64,000 bases of DNA from Diphasiastrum complanatum (taxonomy: Eukaryota; Streptophyta; Lycopodiopsida; Lycopodiales; Lycopodiaceae). The notes below the pieces were generated by a model that had not been told where the DNA came from, did no database searches, and saw only the letters and a list, made by a program, of their open reading frames with translations. Location of the stretch: assembly GCA_029204225.1 (NCBI GenBank), contig CM055103.1, forward strand, positions 19,914,925-19,978,924, read 5' to 3'. This document shows positions 1 to 14,000 of this stretch, piece by piece. The position numbers and the translations under genes were made by a program. Position 1 is the first letter of the stretch. Each line of letters begins with the position of its first letter.

Positions 1-1040
1 CCTTGACATGATCTCATCAACAAACAGTTGGTACCTTTTAGAAGCTCCATTCATTTTTGTATGTACAAGTTCTAAAGTCGTCATTGGTCTACTGATGTCA
101 GGTAGCCAGTCCCATATTTCCTTGATGCGGGTGAGGTAGGCCTTAATACCTTCGGTTAATTATTGACCAAGGTCTTTGTCCACGATGGTCAAAAGTTATT
201 TGATCTACCATCACTGTGTTTAATCATTGCTCAATGCCCATCACAATGTCCCATAGTTCATATTCCATCAAAATGTTCTTGATCTTAAATCACCAAATAT
301 TAAACTTTGAAATGCCTTCAAATTTGTTGCTCTCTCCCAATAAGGTATCAACTACATTTGTTTGTCTAGATCCTCGCATCAAATGGCTTGGAGTCATAGA
401 GAGTAGTAACCTCTAATATAGACCTTCTCTCATAATTTTGCCCAAAGTTTATAGTGAAAAATTTGGCTTAATTTGGTCGTTCCCCTCCAAATCACTAATG
501 TAGTATCTTGATAAGTAGCTCATGATTGACAATTCAGAATTGTGGAAAAATGACTCAAATCACTTTTCTCTTATGACAAGGCAAACTTCTTTTTCTCCGA
601 GCTATGTGCAACACTTTTCAAGGGTTAGCTTGTCTCTTTGATGCCCTTCTAGTCTTAGAGGCTAAATACTTAAAAAATTCAAAACATGAACGAAATTATC
701 ACTCAGCTTGGGAAAGATGGCCAGTCTTGCTTAGGATTTGGTCTTCAACCACTTTCACCTCATATCTAATGTCATTCCACTCTTCAATTGATTTGATTTC
801 ATCTTTGGGTGTGGTATCTACATCTTCAAACACGGTACTCATATATTTATCTATTAAGCTAGCAAGCTCTATTGCATATCCTTCTTTTATCAAAGGTTCA
901 TCACATTTGAGGGTTGTACCCTTGAGCATGATTAAGTGCCATCTAGATATGAGTCATATGAGATTTCGTCTTCCCTTTTCAATTTCAAGATTGAAGTTTA
1001 GGACCCAAAAAATTATCTTGGTTCATGTGGACCATTGATC
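1..1040. other. Unrecognised degenerate intergenic sequence
   Basis: AT-rich sequence. A short minus-strand reading frame at 699-929 (76 codons, with acidic stretches near EDVDTTPKDE) is the only coding-like stretch. I do not recognise it; it could be a transposon polyprotein scrap. No other function is supported. Confidence 0.3.
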
Positions 1041-1960
1041 ACGAATAGAGGTGTCGTACTATACCAACAAGGTTAATATAGATTTTGTAGTGAATAGTAT
1101 CGTTCCCACAGAGGACAACATTAGAAAGTTATGTTTTTGGTACAATTTATGACAAGTGGTTTCGAGTGTTATTCTGGTTGTCGACAGACATTAAAAAGTA
1201 ACCAGTATTACTTATGTTTGGGATGGGTAATGTTAAGAAATTCAAAACAACAATCTGGCCTCTATCGAATTGAAGGAAGCGTGTTCTACATATGAGATGT
1301 TATCAAAGTATTACATCAGTACTACACTCTGGCTGATTAAGGTGTCAACAGAGAATCGAGAATTGTTCGATGTATTTGCGATTGTGCACACAATTAATTA
1401 ATCACGTTCGCGAACTATTCGTTTCTAAACAGAAGTCCTCAACAACTAAAGCCCAACTTAATGGTTAAAAAACACGAAGAGTTTTAGAGCACGTTAAAAA
1501 CTTATGTCAATGCCAATCAGGAAAACAGATCAAAGACTCAATTCTTCAGACAAGGACTGTCATCTCATATGTATACATATAGCTTTATTCAATGATCGTG
1601 CTAGACTGTACCAAAGATAGTCGTTATGCGAGTGCCGAAAAGAAGTATTCGCGACAGACGAATAAGATGGTTTTAAGACAGTTCTTTAGAGCATGCTTTA
1701 CGGATACACAACAAACGACTGTAATGCACTAGAGCATCTGTCTGATCATAGAGTAATTCACGAAATGCGTTAGAGATTGTTAGCAGACTCAATATCACTC
1801 ACACTCAACAGTCGTTTCATTGTGCATTTGTCTGAATCATTCAATTTTTTAATATTTTGTTGTTGTTTGTTGTGCTTCCGATCCTACACGCACCCGCTCG
1901 AGCTTCCGCTGACTAACCTATCGATTTATGACAAAATGATCTACCATGTCATCCATCCTA
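1040..1960. other. No feature seen
   Basis: About 0.9 kb of AT-rich sequence in which I see no coding similarity, inverted repeat or tandem array. Confidence 0.4.
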
Positions 1961-1961
1961 G

Positions 1962-2078
1962 GTAAAGGATATTAATTTCTAACAAGGACTTTATCTAACA
2001 ACTTGTAATCAACACACATCCAAAAACCTCCATATTTCTTCGCTTTCAAAAGAACAAGAAGGCCCCATGGCAAAACTC
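1962..2078 (-). pseudogene. Ty3/gypsy reverse transcriptase fragment
   Basis: The minus strand of this short stretch reads PWGLLVLLKAKKYGGFWMCV followed by DYKLLDKVLV. This matches the conserved start of the gypsy RT fingers/palm, where a VLLVKKKDG-type segment is followed by W-R-x-C-V-D-Y-R-x-L-N-K. Only this motif survives and the flanks are unreadable, so it is a relic of a gypsy pol gene, independent of the better-preserved gypsy copies elsewhere in the window. Confidence 0.6.
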
Positions 2079-2099
2079 GGTTGTTGCCTCCATCTTTCT

Positions 2100-3000
2100 T
2101 GCCCCTCATGCAATTCAGTGGAAGTACTCTACTTGCAAAGGTTACAATAAGAACAAGTCAAACATCAGAAAGAAAAAAAAAATCCCTGCCACATAGAGAG
2201 ATAATCGTGGTTGTAATTGAAAGGTGATTTTGAAGTATTGGTAGAAATTTTGGGACATCATCCACTCAGGGTTCTGAGATGTCATCCCAAATGAGCTCCC
2301 TTTAATACCAATAGGGAGGAAGGCATCCTTCTATTTACACAAAGGCATGGGAGTCAAGGAGGACTAATATAGTGATTGTATGGACTTATGTCCACATCCT
2401 TGCATCTTACAAAAACATAATAGAGAATATATTCCACAAAGAAACTAGTGCTTTGAGAGGGAGGATCCCACATTACGCAAGCCGCATGTATGCCCACATC
2501 ATTGTGATGCACAAGCCATACAAGAGAGCATGCGTATGGCCACTAAATATCCTCACATGACCGCCCTTCACACATGCATTTAATAATACAAGTTTCGTTA
2601 ACATATATCATAACGTTCCTTTGTGGAAAAAAACACTCACGCTTATGTGGATGGAATTGAGAATTTTTTTTTGCCATGTATTAGCTTTCAAGTTTTCAAA
2701 AGTTGGGGACGTAGGAGGGAGAGAGAGGGGAAGAGAGAGGGAGGCCCTCCCCCGTCTCTTGTTCTTATGAAACAAAATATAAAACATGTTGGAAAAAAAA
2801 AGTGGGGAGCAAAAGTTGGCTCTTGACTTATCCTCCTTGACTCCCAGGCTAATGTTATAGAGGGAGCATGTTGTAAGGTTACCTATGAGTATGTGGGGCT
2901 CAACATGTGGGTTTCCTAATACATAGCACAAAGAATGCACTTGTACAATAACATGGAACTTGTGGGTGCAAAGTTTGGCCAATAAATGTTTGACGTTTGC
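2100..3000. other. No gene seen; 5' flank of the deaminase gene
   Basis: Contains a purine-rich patch near 2,710-2,760 (GAGAGAGAGGGGAAGAGAGA type) and otherwise nothing recognisable. It is upstream flank of the gene beginning at 3,309. Confidence 0.35.
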
Positions 3001-3059
3001 CACATGTCAGAGTGTTAATTGGGCCAGGCTGAGTGTTCTTGCTCAGCTTAGAGCGTGTG

Positions 3060-3245
3060 GTGTGTGTGACGTGTCTTCTTATGGATATACCTTGCCACCA
3101 GCCAATGCGAGGTGGGGGCCAGGCCCAGCATAGAGAAAATCCAAGAAAAAAAAGAAGGAAAAAGGACAGGCACCCAAGGGATGAGGATCAGGCGATCAGA
3201 TGAACAGAACGCAGTAGTAGTCGCCCCAGTAGCAGCAGCAGCATA

Positions 3246-3290
<45 letters not shown>

Positions 3291-3308
3291 GTGTGTAGCA
3301 GGAGCAGC
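3060..3308 (+). promoter_or_regulatory. Proximal promoter/5' leader with (GA)n tract
   Basis: A perfect (GA)n run at about 3,249-3,289 ends 19 bases before the start codon of the deaminase-like gene, so it probably lies in the 5' leader. A CCAAT motif lies near 3,101 and a TGACG motif near 3,067. GA-rich 5' leaders are bound by BBR/BPC (GAGA-binding) factors in plants; that role here is inference. No transcription start can be fixed from sequence alone. Confidence 0.35.
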
Positions 3309-4945
3309 ATGATGTTGGAAGCAGGGGAGGAGAGGCTGGTGAGAGCATGCCAGAGGCTTCCCAAAGTGGAGCTGCATGCACACCTCAATGGATGCATTCG
3401 TCCATCCTTGCTACTGTAAGCTCTCTATATGTATGCGCATACGTGCCATTTTGTTTTGTGTCCTCCTTGCCCTGCCTGCCTTGTTTTCGTTGTTCCTGGC
3501 GTTTGCTTGTGTTTTGGCAGGGCTTTCGTGAAGCTGGTGGCTGAGTCTCGAGAGCTACCTGCTGGGCAGCAGCAGCCCGCCCACAGTTTTAGAACGTGGC
3601 TGTTCTCAATGCATCATATATTGCCATCACGTTAAGGTAGTGATGTGCTAGTAGAGCAATAGCGGTCATACTTGCCTTTGGAAGTACATCCGTACACTTT
3701 CAGCGAATCTGCTCCGTACACGAAAAAGCTACGAACCGTACATGAGGTGAATGCGTATATAATACCATCTTCACGGACCACGTAGAGCCAGTGTCATTGG
3801 CGATCCTACTTTCGTACATATCCGTACCTAGCAAACCCACCTTTTGGGTGTCCGTACACTCGACGGCATGGCCACAGTACATACTACAGGACATTACCTG
3901 AAAATGTACAATCCGGGCCTGGATGTGAGGATTTATGATATCGATTTGACTCCTTTACAGCTCAGAGTCAAAATTTACGCAAGAAGTTGCCTTAAGATTA
4001 CCCTTTTTCTTCTTCTCTAGCTTTGCATAATACTATTGTTTTGGCGATGCTCCTTGCAATAAGATGCCAACTTAGCCCATTATCAAGATTTCAAGTAAGA
4101 TGTGACCATTGGTCACGTTTTCGATAGCTTCAAATTATCCATCATGCACCTATTTAGAACAAATTTTAACAAATGAAGAGCGTATAACTTAATTTTACTC
4201 TTCACAAACAAGACAATGTGATAGTTGTCCTTGTCTTATTGACATCTCTCTCTTTAGGAACTAGATAATATGTAAATGAGGCCTCCCTTTTTGTTGCCTT
4301 GAGGCGTTTTAGGTGGTATAGTTCATTAGGCAACTCATCATAAAAGAAAAAGCAGTCATTAACTGGAAAGGGGCTTGTATCTTTCATTAACAATAAGAGA
4401 AGGTACCTCCACATGATCATTGACATTAACAAACTGATAGGAATAAGCGCTCCTCCTTGAATATGGCTGAACCTTATTTTTCTTAGGAATGCAATGTTTT
4501 ATGGTACCTTTCCAATCGCTTTTTCGAACCGTGTTTGAATCGGGAAAGAATCGACTTTTGGTTCGAACTGGCGAATCGGTTATAGGGTTTTGTTCCCCCC
4601 CCCACATAGTTTCTACCCTTCAATTATGTCAAAAAGAAGTGTTAATGGGTAACATGTACATTATACTTCGTGATTAATCGATAGTGAAATTTGACTGACG
4701 TGCAACGCCTGAGTCTTGTTACCTAACAATACTTGTCACCTGTGATTTAGGGTTCTTGATCCATCGGTTGCTCGTAGTTTTAGCTATGATCTATCTGATA
4801 TCATTTGTGACATTAGCTAGTAACTAGCAACTTCCATACATGAGTAGAAAGATTGATCATTGTTACTCGTCACTCAAAACAGTAACGTCACACGGTACAA
4901 CATACATATTACAATTTACAATGAAACACTCGAACAAACCCCGAA

Positions 4946-5008
<63 letters not shown>

Positions 5009-8000
5009 GAAAATGCCAAAACAAATTGGTTCGAACCGTTTTTTCTTAAAAAAAAAAACGGGTTCGAATCGTTTTATCTTAAATATTTATTTTAAAAGAA
5101 AACGGGTTCAAACCGCGGTTCTTTGAACGAACTGCGGTTTTTTGAGCGAACCGCGGTTCGACACAACACTGTAGGGACGCGTACAATACCGTTCCTTAGG
5201 AACGACGGTTCCGTTTCTAATTACGTTTTAGGAACAGTTCCTAAATTTCTTTCTCTAATGGGGAATTTGTTGTTGTGATCAAACTCTTGTTGAGTTCGCA
5301 AGATCCATGTTATCAAACTCCAATATTCCCAAAAGTTTTGGTCAGATGTGATAGCCACAATGACATATGTTCATTATTGTTGTTGTACCGAGGCTGTCAA
5401 TGATATGAGACTAAATGAGTGATGGTCTGGTGCCAAGCCCTCTGTCAAGCACCTCAGAGTGTTTGGATGCGTGTGTTATGCACAAGTTCCTTCAGATCTT
5501 TGAAAGAAGCTTGATCCTGCCAGTGGCCCAGTACGAGGTGCATATTCATCGGTTATCCATTGCTACACAAGTTGTATAAAGTGTGTGATCCTGATATTGG
5601 CAAAGTGTTCATCAGCAGAGATGTTGTCTTCCTAGATGACAAACTATTTGATTTCAAAGGCAAATGCTCATATTTTGTTCCATCAAGTTATGATCCTCAT
5701 CAACTTGTTGATATCACATTGGTAACTAGTGCACCTTCCAATTCATACACAGTCAAAATTTTTAGATTCAAATCTTGAGTAGCCATTAGAATCTCAAACG
5801 TACAAGGATGAGGCAGCCGCCAAACCCTGTTGGTTGATCAACTTTGTTAACTGGGTAGCCTGAGCAGCAACTGATGTATATGCGGCCTGGTAAGCCTCAA
5901 GCTTTTTGGAGAGCAATTGAGGAGGCTCAAAGTGTTCAAGATGCACTCTCAAACATTAGTGCTTATTAGTGGAAAGTTGCTGTGGATAGTGAATACATTT
6001 CACTTATCAAGAACAAAACTTGAACCCTTGTTAATCCACTAGCGAAGAGGGAATATTTTGAATGCAAATGGATTTTCAAGCGCAAGTACCATCTCAACGA
6101 CTCTATTTTAAAGTGGAAAGCAAGATTAGTAGCTAAAGACTACTCTCAGGTCGTAGGTATTGACTACACAAACTTTTGGTGTTGTCATTAAGTTATCTTC
6201 TATTTGTACCTTGTTGGCTATAGCTTTAACACACGATCTTGAGGTTTGTTAGATGGATGCTCAGACTACGTTCTTGTATGGGCTTAAACAAACTCCTAGA
6301 ATTTGGTATCAGAGGATAAACGATTATTTCTTGCAATGTAATTTTACACCTTCTGCTGCAGATTCCAATGTAAACATCAAGGATGTTAGTCCACATTTTT
6401 TCTTATTGACCTACCCAGGGTGGGATACCCAAAAGCTTTACTGTTTGATATGTTGATGGTGCATATTGTTCAACAATAGTGTTGATCTATTGAAAGATAC
6501 TAAGTTAGTTTTTCCTTGTGATCACTCCCAATGTGGGAAATGAGTGCACTGAAAAGCCTTTCCTCTCAGATATTTCTTGTCAGATAGCTATCCCTTTTGT
6601 GCACATCATACAATGGTCAAAAGAAATCTATTCGTGATGATCACATATAAGCTTCAGGAAAATCATCCTCAGGCTTAGACCCTTTTTGATTCTCCTATGC
6701 ACAAATAGGCTTTGGAGAAAATACCTCCAAAAATCATCTAGAACAATGCACTTTAGGTTCATATTGTTGTTTCATCTTGCTTCAGTACAGGATCCAGATT
6801 TGGATTCATTGCAACAAAGCCATACATCCAAGTATCAATTTTTATATATATCAAAGCATGCATCATTAGGCCCACACATGGTCATACATAAGGTTTTGTT
6901 CTCAATCTTCAAGGCACATCACATCATCACATAGTATGTTACATAAGCCAAAATCAACAACAAAATCCATAAATTTAAGGGTAGTGCATTAAGTTGTAAC
7001 ATTTACCTGTTACTCTTTTGTTGGCTTTCTTGATAAGAGAATGCTAAAAGAGATGTGTATATCACACTCTCTTTGATTAATTCATGTTTGTTTTGTGAAC
7101 ATTCTTTGACTTTAGTATTGTAAGATTTTTTGATACAATATGCTGTAATATCCTTCACTTTTCTACTGTATTTTCAAAAGCCTCTTACCTCTTATAAGAT
7201 GCAAGTTGTTGGGATATTTCCTATTACAATCTAGTCATGGTCATTCTTTAGATTAGTGTAGAAGCTTAGGGATATTTTGGCTTCCTTAAATCTCAATTGC
7301 ATGTTTGTGTCTTGTTCAGGGAACTAGCAGAGGAGCGTGACATAGTAGGCCAACTTTCTTTGTCAGACTTTAAGGATGTCATTCTTAAAGGTGATTTACA
7401 TACTACCTATCAAACATGTGATTATGTGTAGGAGTTTGATTAAGTTTTAAATGTAGGATTGTATTGAATGTAATTAAACTTTTGGAGCTTCATCCTTAAT
7501 CAAGAAGCAAGTGTTACTTGTAGTGAGGTAAGTAGTGTGTATGCAGGTACATGTACATGTCACTTGTTTGGTTGAGTTTGATGTACTAAGAATTTTAAAT
7601 TGCAATTATCAATCATAGAGGAATATGTGCAAGCACGATATTATGTGAACAAGAAGATAAGGCTTGGAGAGTTCATACTTCATAGCTTATTTCTTCAAAA
7701 ATTACTTTTCTTACACATCCACATACATAGTCACTTGCTTTATCTTAGTTATCTCAGTCGATGTTGAGAGCAGATGGACTTGTGATTTGATATTTTACCA
7801 CTTTTCATAGACGTCAATGGTTGGTGATTTGGGATCTTGATCTATAAGCTTATCTGCGGTTTGTTAAAGTTAAATTGTGTCACAATCGAGCTAGTCCTTG
7901 TTTTATCTTTTTCTTGCTTCTAGATTGATCCTCAAAGTGCGTACAAGTTTATACCAGTTTAGAGCATGTAGACAAGATTCCTATAATACCTCAAAAATAA

Positions 8001-11000
8001 GTTGTAGTGACAAGCGAAAGAGTTTTATTCCTTTCAATACATGGCTAGCTTGAGGTGGGGGGCCCTTCAGGCTTCAAGTAATTGAACTGGAGTTGCACTA
8101 GGACCTTATTATAATTGTTATATATGAGGAGCTGTGGTTTGAAAACAAAAATGACTTTTCTTCAGTGGTGTGTCTTTTGGAATTTCCTATATAAGGTTAC
8201 TGAATCTTCTTTGAGACAGGAATTTTTGTCATATAGTTGCCTGCTAATTGTAGGAGCTGGTGGTGTTATAGATAAGAGCGAAGTTTGTTTGTTTTGGCTT
8301 GAGACTTTGTTATCTCGTTTGGTTGTTGCTCAAGGAGCTTGCATAGATAGGTTCTAGGAGTTCCTTACACAATGTTGGTTTAGCATGTTATCATTTTTTA
8401 CTGAAACTGATAATATCATCTAAGTACATATGTCAACTTTGTTGAATGCTAAAAATCCACTGCTCATGGCTTTTATGATTTAGTACTTACTAGCAAATGT
8501 GTTTTCCCACAATATGTAAGAATAACATTTGGAAACACGTTACAATTGTGGGTTCAAAATTATGAGCAAATTTTTTTTTCCTAGTGGTGTGTAGGAAACG
8601 AGTAAAAGTCAAGCATTCAAGCATTTGACTGAAAATTTTCAACTGTTTTCATGCTCTTGAAAAGTTGCCCATAAAACTCTCACTTATTTTTAAAAATGAA
8701 GGGTTTTTTAAAGGCATCGTCTGAAAACGTGGTCCCCCCCCCCCTTGGCAAACATGCAAATGCATATATGAAAGCATGAGTAGAATGGATCAATTATGCT
8801 TGTCTGATTGTACCTATTCATGTTATGAAAGATACTTGTTTGTGTCCACCATCCAAGTAATACGTATGAAAGCATGAGTAGAATGGATCAATTATGTTGT
8901 CCGTTTGCACCTATTCACGTCATGGGAGCATAGTTGCCCCCCGTTCCGGAACGGAACGGAACGTGTTCTGGAACGCATTCCAGAACACATTCCGGTCCGG
9001 AACTTGGCCAGGAAATTTTTTTTTCCGTAATTCTTTAACAAAGAAAAAAAAAAGCAGATGATGCCCAAAACTTATCTGAAATGAATCATGTCAGCACTTA
9101 CAAGCACCCAGTAGAATCTTTCTTAAGAAATAAAAAACAAAACAGAAATATTGTCGAAAATTCAAAATATGGATGAAAGATGGCCCTGTTGGTGCTAAAA
9201 TAGTTGGGAAATCACCCTGAATGTGACCTGAAAAAAAGGGTTGGGAGACCACATTGAATATAGATGTAACAGACAGTTGGGAACCACCATACATATTTAA
9301 GGTGGTTCCCAACCGTTTTTTTGAATTTATTATTTCTTAAGAAAGATTCTACTGGGTGCTTGAAGTGCTGACATGATTCATTTTGGATAAGTTCAATCAA
9401 ATAGTAGATATTTTTATATTTTTTAGAAGCGAGTCTCAAGAAAAAACTTATGCAAATAGAGGTATTATTCAAGTGGTGGAGAGTTACAATGATCCAGTTT
9501 TGCTCTTTTCCAACAGTTTTGGTTTATTTTGCACCTACTTCATGGGGTTGCCCTTGGGTTTGTTACATCTGTATGGTTAGGTCATTAATTACTAGTCTTG
9601 TGGTTGTTTTATAAAGTGCTATAACAAAATCTTTAAACTAGATGCTGCTATAACTTTGCAACAGAGGATCGATCCTTGGAAGAATGCTTCAAGCTTTTTG
9701 CCCTTATTCATATACTTACAACTGATCATGGGATAATCACCAGGATCACCAAAGAGGTAATCTATCCAGGAGTTGTTAATGCTGTTGATCTCACTCTTGC
9801 TACTGGATTAAGTACAATTTACATGCATTGCAGAGACCTTATTTACAGTACAGGCTTTTTGCTGAATACTGTTCCTAGCCTCTTCTCTAGATAAGTTTTT
9901 TAATGCTGATGAGAGCAGGTCATTGAAGATTTTGCATCAGAATCTGTTGTTTATTTGGAGTTGCGCACAACACCAAAGGTAACTCGCATTCCTTTATTTT
10001 GAGAGTTTGTATTGAATTTTCTTGTGTGGATTGCAAATCCATATCATCTAGATAATCCTACATTTTCCGTTTGGTACAGCACAATGAAAAAGTGGGTATG
10101 AGCAAGAGGTCATATGTGGAAGCAGTTCTTGCTGGCATAAGAGCTACAGATGCTGCATTTCCACTAGAGAGCTTTTTTGCTTGTGAAGAGAAAATTTGTG
10201 CGTCTTCAGCTACAATGGAAACTCCAAATCATCGATGTGATGAAAAGAAGATAGGACGAATACATGTTCGATTGCTATTGAGCATTGATCGACGGGAGAG
10301 CGTTGAGGGAGCCATGGAGACGGTAACATCAATGTCTTATCTTTTTGTAATTAATGCATATCATATAAGGTGACAGTTGCATGCAATGGGTTTGTCTTTA
10401 GACTTTAAATATAGTTGTTTTATCAGGTACGTCTTGCGTGGGAAATGCGGCATCTAGGGATTGTTGGAATTGACCTTTCTGGCGATCCTTGCATTGGAGA
10501 TTGGTGTGAGAGTGTTTTTGTCACTTTGTGCATTTTCTTTGTTATCTGGAATTTATTTTTGATACTATCTTCTCATTCTCAGAGCCAAAAGTTGTTCAGT
10601 ACATTTAACAAACTACTTAGCAAAGGCAAAATTCAATCGCTTGACCTCAATAATTTCCTCTTGCACACTTTTTTGTCAATACTTGCATTTATTGCTGCTC
10701 ATCCCGTCTTCCAGGAAAACATTTTTACCTGCTTTGACCTGGGCAAAGGAGCAAGGCTTTCCAGTTGCGTTACATTGTGCTGAGGTACGTTGTTATTTTT
10801 TCTCAAGCTCTAAACTTATTGATGCTTGATATTGATTGATTCTATTTGCTTTTTATGGGAGTGCAGTTTTTATTGTAATGGTCTGACTTTGAAAGGCATG
10901 GCACTATTTAGAAGTTAGGGATATTTTACAAAATAGCATGGAAAATAACACAAGTGTCATGGTCTTGGGAACTGTTGGATGCTTATAGCACAAAGTAAGA

Positions 11001-14000
11001 GATCTATATAAATTGGCATAGAGACCCTTAAGAAATCATTTCTGAAGTTTGGTTTCAACTTTCAACTACTACTTTTGGAGTTTAAGTAGCTAACAAGTTT
11101 CTTATAGTTATATCTCTAGTTTGGAGTGAAGGAATATCTCCATGTCCTTGGAGCTTTGAGGTAGATCATCAGTTTTTTTGCCTCGTTATCGGATTGATCC
11201 ACTCCAGATGCATTACAAAAGAAATATTTTAGTACTACTTGGCTTTGAGACAGTTGGAGAATATGACAATCTTCCTATGATCACAAAATACTCCTTGAAT
11301 TTTTCATACTTGATTTGGAAATTGTATATATCTGATTGGGACATTTTTTAATCTTGGTATTGGAGTGAGGTCTTTGATCAGTAACATGGATTTTATTGTG
11401 CACAGTCACTGAAGTTGTGTACCACTACTGAACATGGTTAGTGTTATTGTCACTCATTTCTGGGCGTTACTGTGAAAACCCCATCATCTGTCGATGCATA
11501 CATGCTGGATTTGTTAAGACATTATTGATCACTATATGATGATGTTGCACTGATATTTGTATGTTGTCAGCCGTGGACCATTGCATATCACTACCCTCAA
11601 TTTTTTTTTTCGACTTCATTTGCCAGAGTTGCATATTAATTGTACCAATGATAATCTATCCCTATACTCTTAGGGCATAATTGAACCTGCTCATAGTCGT
11701 CACAGTTTGTAATATGTGATCTTGACATCATTGATCATTATTTGGTACGTTTTATTCAATATAACTCCAGTAGGTGTAGAAGAGTTGCAATGCATGTTCC
11801 AGAATGTGTTTTAAAATCTAGGGTTGGGATTCTTTGGAATGCAATAAGAAGTTAGAATTTTTTTTTAATGCTTTTCCTTCAATTTTTTTGAAATATTTCT
11901 AGGGAATTGTCAAATAAATCAGCTATACTGTAGTAAGGATAATGTTTCACAAATTTTTTAAAGAAATCTCAGTAAATTGGCATCTTCTATTCATAGTTCA
12001 TTCACATCTCTTTATAGAGTATTTTCCGTGGCAAGCTCTTGTGCTTAGCTTCTAGTTAAATATCTCTGAGCTTCTCATGTATGCCTTCCATTTTGTCAAC
12101 ACTCTTTGTGTTGACATTACCACTCCATAAAGTTGGGGATGCTATGAGGACAAAAAGTTTTGTGCTAACATTTGAGACTTAGCGAGATAGTGGGCAAGTC
12201 GTATCGAACAAATCCTCTTGGAACCCAATAACCGTAATTGGCAGTTTCTTGGAAGTTCTCTCTTAAGGGCCTCTTGACTAGTGTAGATAGGATCTTTGCT
12301 AGTCATTCAAAAACTATTGATTATGATGTTTCTAAGCATCTTTAGCAATACTATTAAAAACCTTTCAGCAATTAAATTTATTTCCCCTTTAGAAAAAAAG
12401 AAAAAGAAAAGAGAAGAAAAACTCCGCTGTCCAAAATGTGAACATTCCGGAACGTAAATGCAGTGGAACCCATTCCGCTGTAGATTAATCAATGCTCTTT
12501 GTGAACCCATGACTGAGAAGCTTCCCAAGATCAAAATTGGGCAACAATACTTCACTTCTGTATTTTATTGCATAGTGGGGAAGAACAACTCTATGAGAGA
12601 GATGAACTTCAAAATGGAGATTTGTTTGATCATGATCAATATGCGAATATAGTTCAGTTTGATCATCAACAAGGATATGATGGTGGAATTGACATCAATG
12701 ATGACTCTTATGAAAAACTTCACAATGTTGGAAAAATAAATGATTTCTCAACCTTGTCTCTTTTGCAATAGGTGCTTAATCAGTGTGACTCATAGGAAGG
12801 TTGTTTATAGCAAGTTTTCTTTCATCCAACAAAATAGCCGAGTCCAAGCACACCATGAATAATACTATCAACTTCTTCAACTCATTGAAATTGAGGACAA
12901 ATTTCGTGTGCAACAATTGAATTGCTTGTGTTGAATTTTTGAGTTCACAGCAAGGTCAACAGTTTATGAAATTGTTTGTCAACTAGTTGCAGATATGCCT
13001 TTAATGCAATTATTGATGTATGATAGTTTCCTTGGGAAGATTTGGAATGAGATTACGAACAGTTTCTTTCAGATAAGCTCATGTAACAATATCAACAACA
13101 TAATATTCTTGAGATAAGTCAATAGACTCGTTATCAGATGTTTCAATTTCCTTGTGAAACTCTATAACTCAATGCATAGTTGCACAGAATCGGTTTTCTG
13201 GGAGGAGAGGTTTCGGAAACCGCGTTTCTCCTCCCAGAATCGCAATGGGAAAAATAGCTTATGGCTGAAATGTTTTTAGGTGATCAATGGTCAAACGAGC
13301 ATTTTGCCTCTCAGAAGTGCAGTAGATGGGTCACAAACAGATTTTATTTTCAATAGCTATTTGGTTGTTATTTGCTCTGGTTTTCAATAAATGCTCAGGG
13401 GGTTCGGGGGGTGGTAGCCCCCTGAGAAACGGGGGGTCCGGGGGGCGGTAGCCCCCCGGTGGGGGGTTTGGGGGGTTGCCGGTAGACCCCAGCCCCGACG
13501 GTAAGGCATCTTCATGACTTGGCCTTCCAACTCCCTTAGCGAAAACACACTTACTGGGACCATCTATGATCGTTACAGACAGGCTAGAGGTTAGTTTTGA
13601 ATTTTTATCCTTGACAGAACCCAACATGGATCAATGCACCTGAACTGGACCATCCTGTACCCGAAACAGTCGGTAAATTACACAGTAATTATGCTCTTAA
13701 TTAGAGCTTTCACCTGATACCCATATTGCACAAAAAAAAACCAAAAAATTAAAAAATTAAAAAAAAACATTTCTGAAAAAAAATTCCATATTTCCAAAAC
13801 GCGTTTCAGAAACGCAGTGCAACTATGACTCGATGACAATTGGATCATGAAATTAATTAACGACAACAAAAACTGATGTTTCAGTATGATCTATGGAATA
13901 CAATTAATCAAGTCGATCAAGGGCTTTATCTTGTCTACAAGGAATACATATATATTAAGGCCAGCTTGGTTGTGCTAATTCTTTGTCTCTAGTGGTGCAT

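Noticed and set aside
3048-3397. Minus-strand frames over the first deaminase exon
   Set aside because: Antisense of the exon and its GA leader; the + strand carries the HAHLNG motif and a proper donor site.
13331-13627. Minus-strand Pro/Gly-rich frame as a structural protein
   Set aside because: It is the translation of the G-run block inside MITE copy A.
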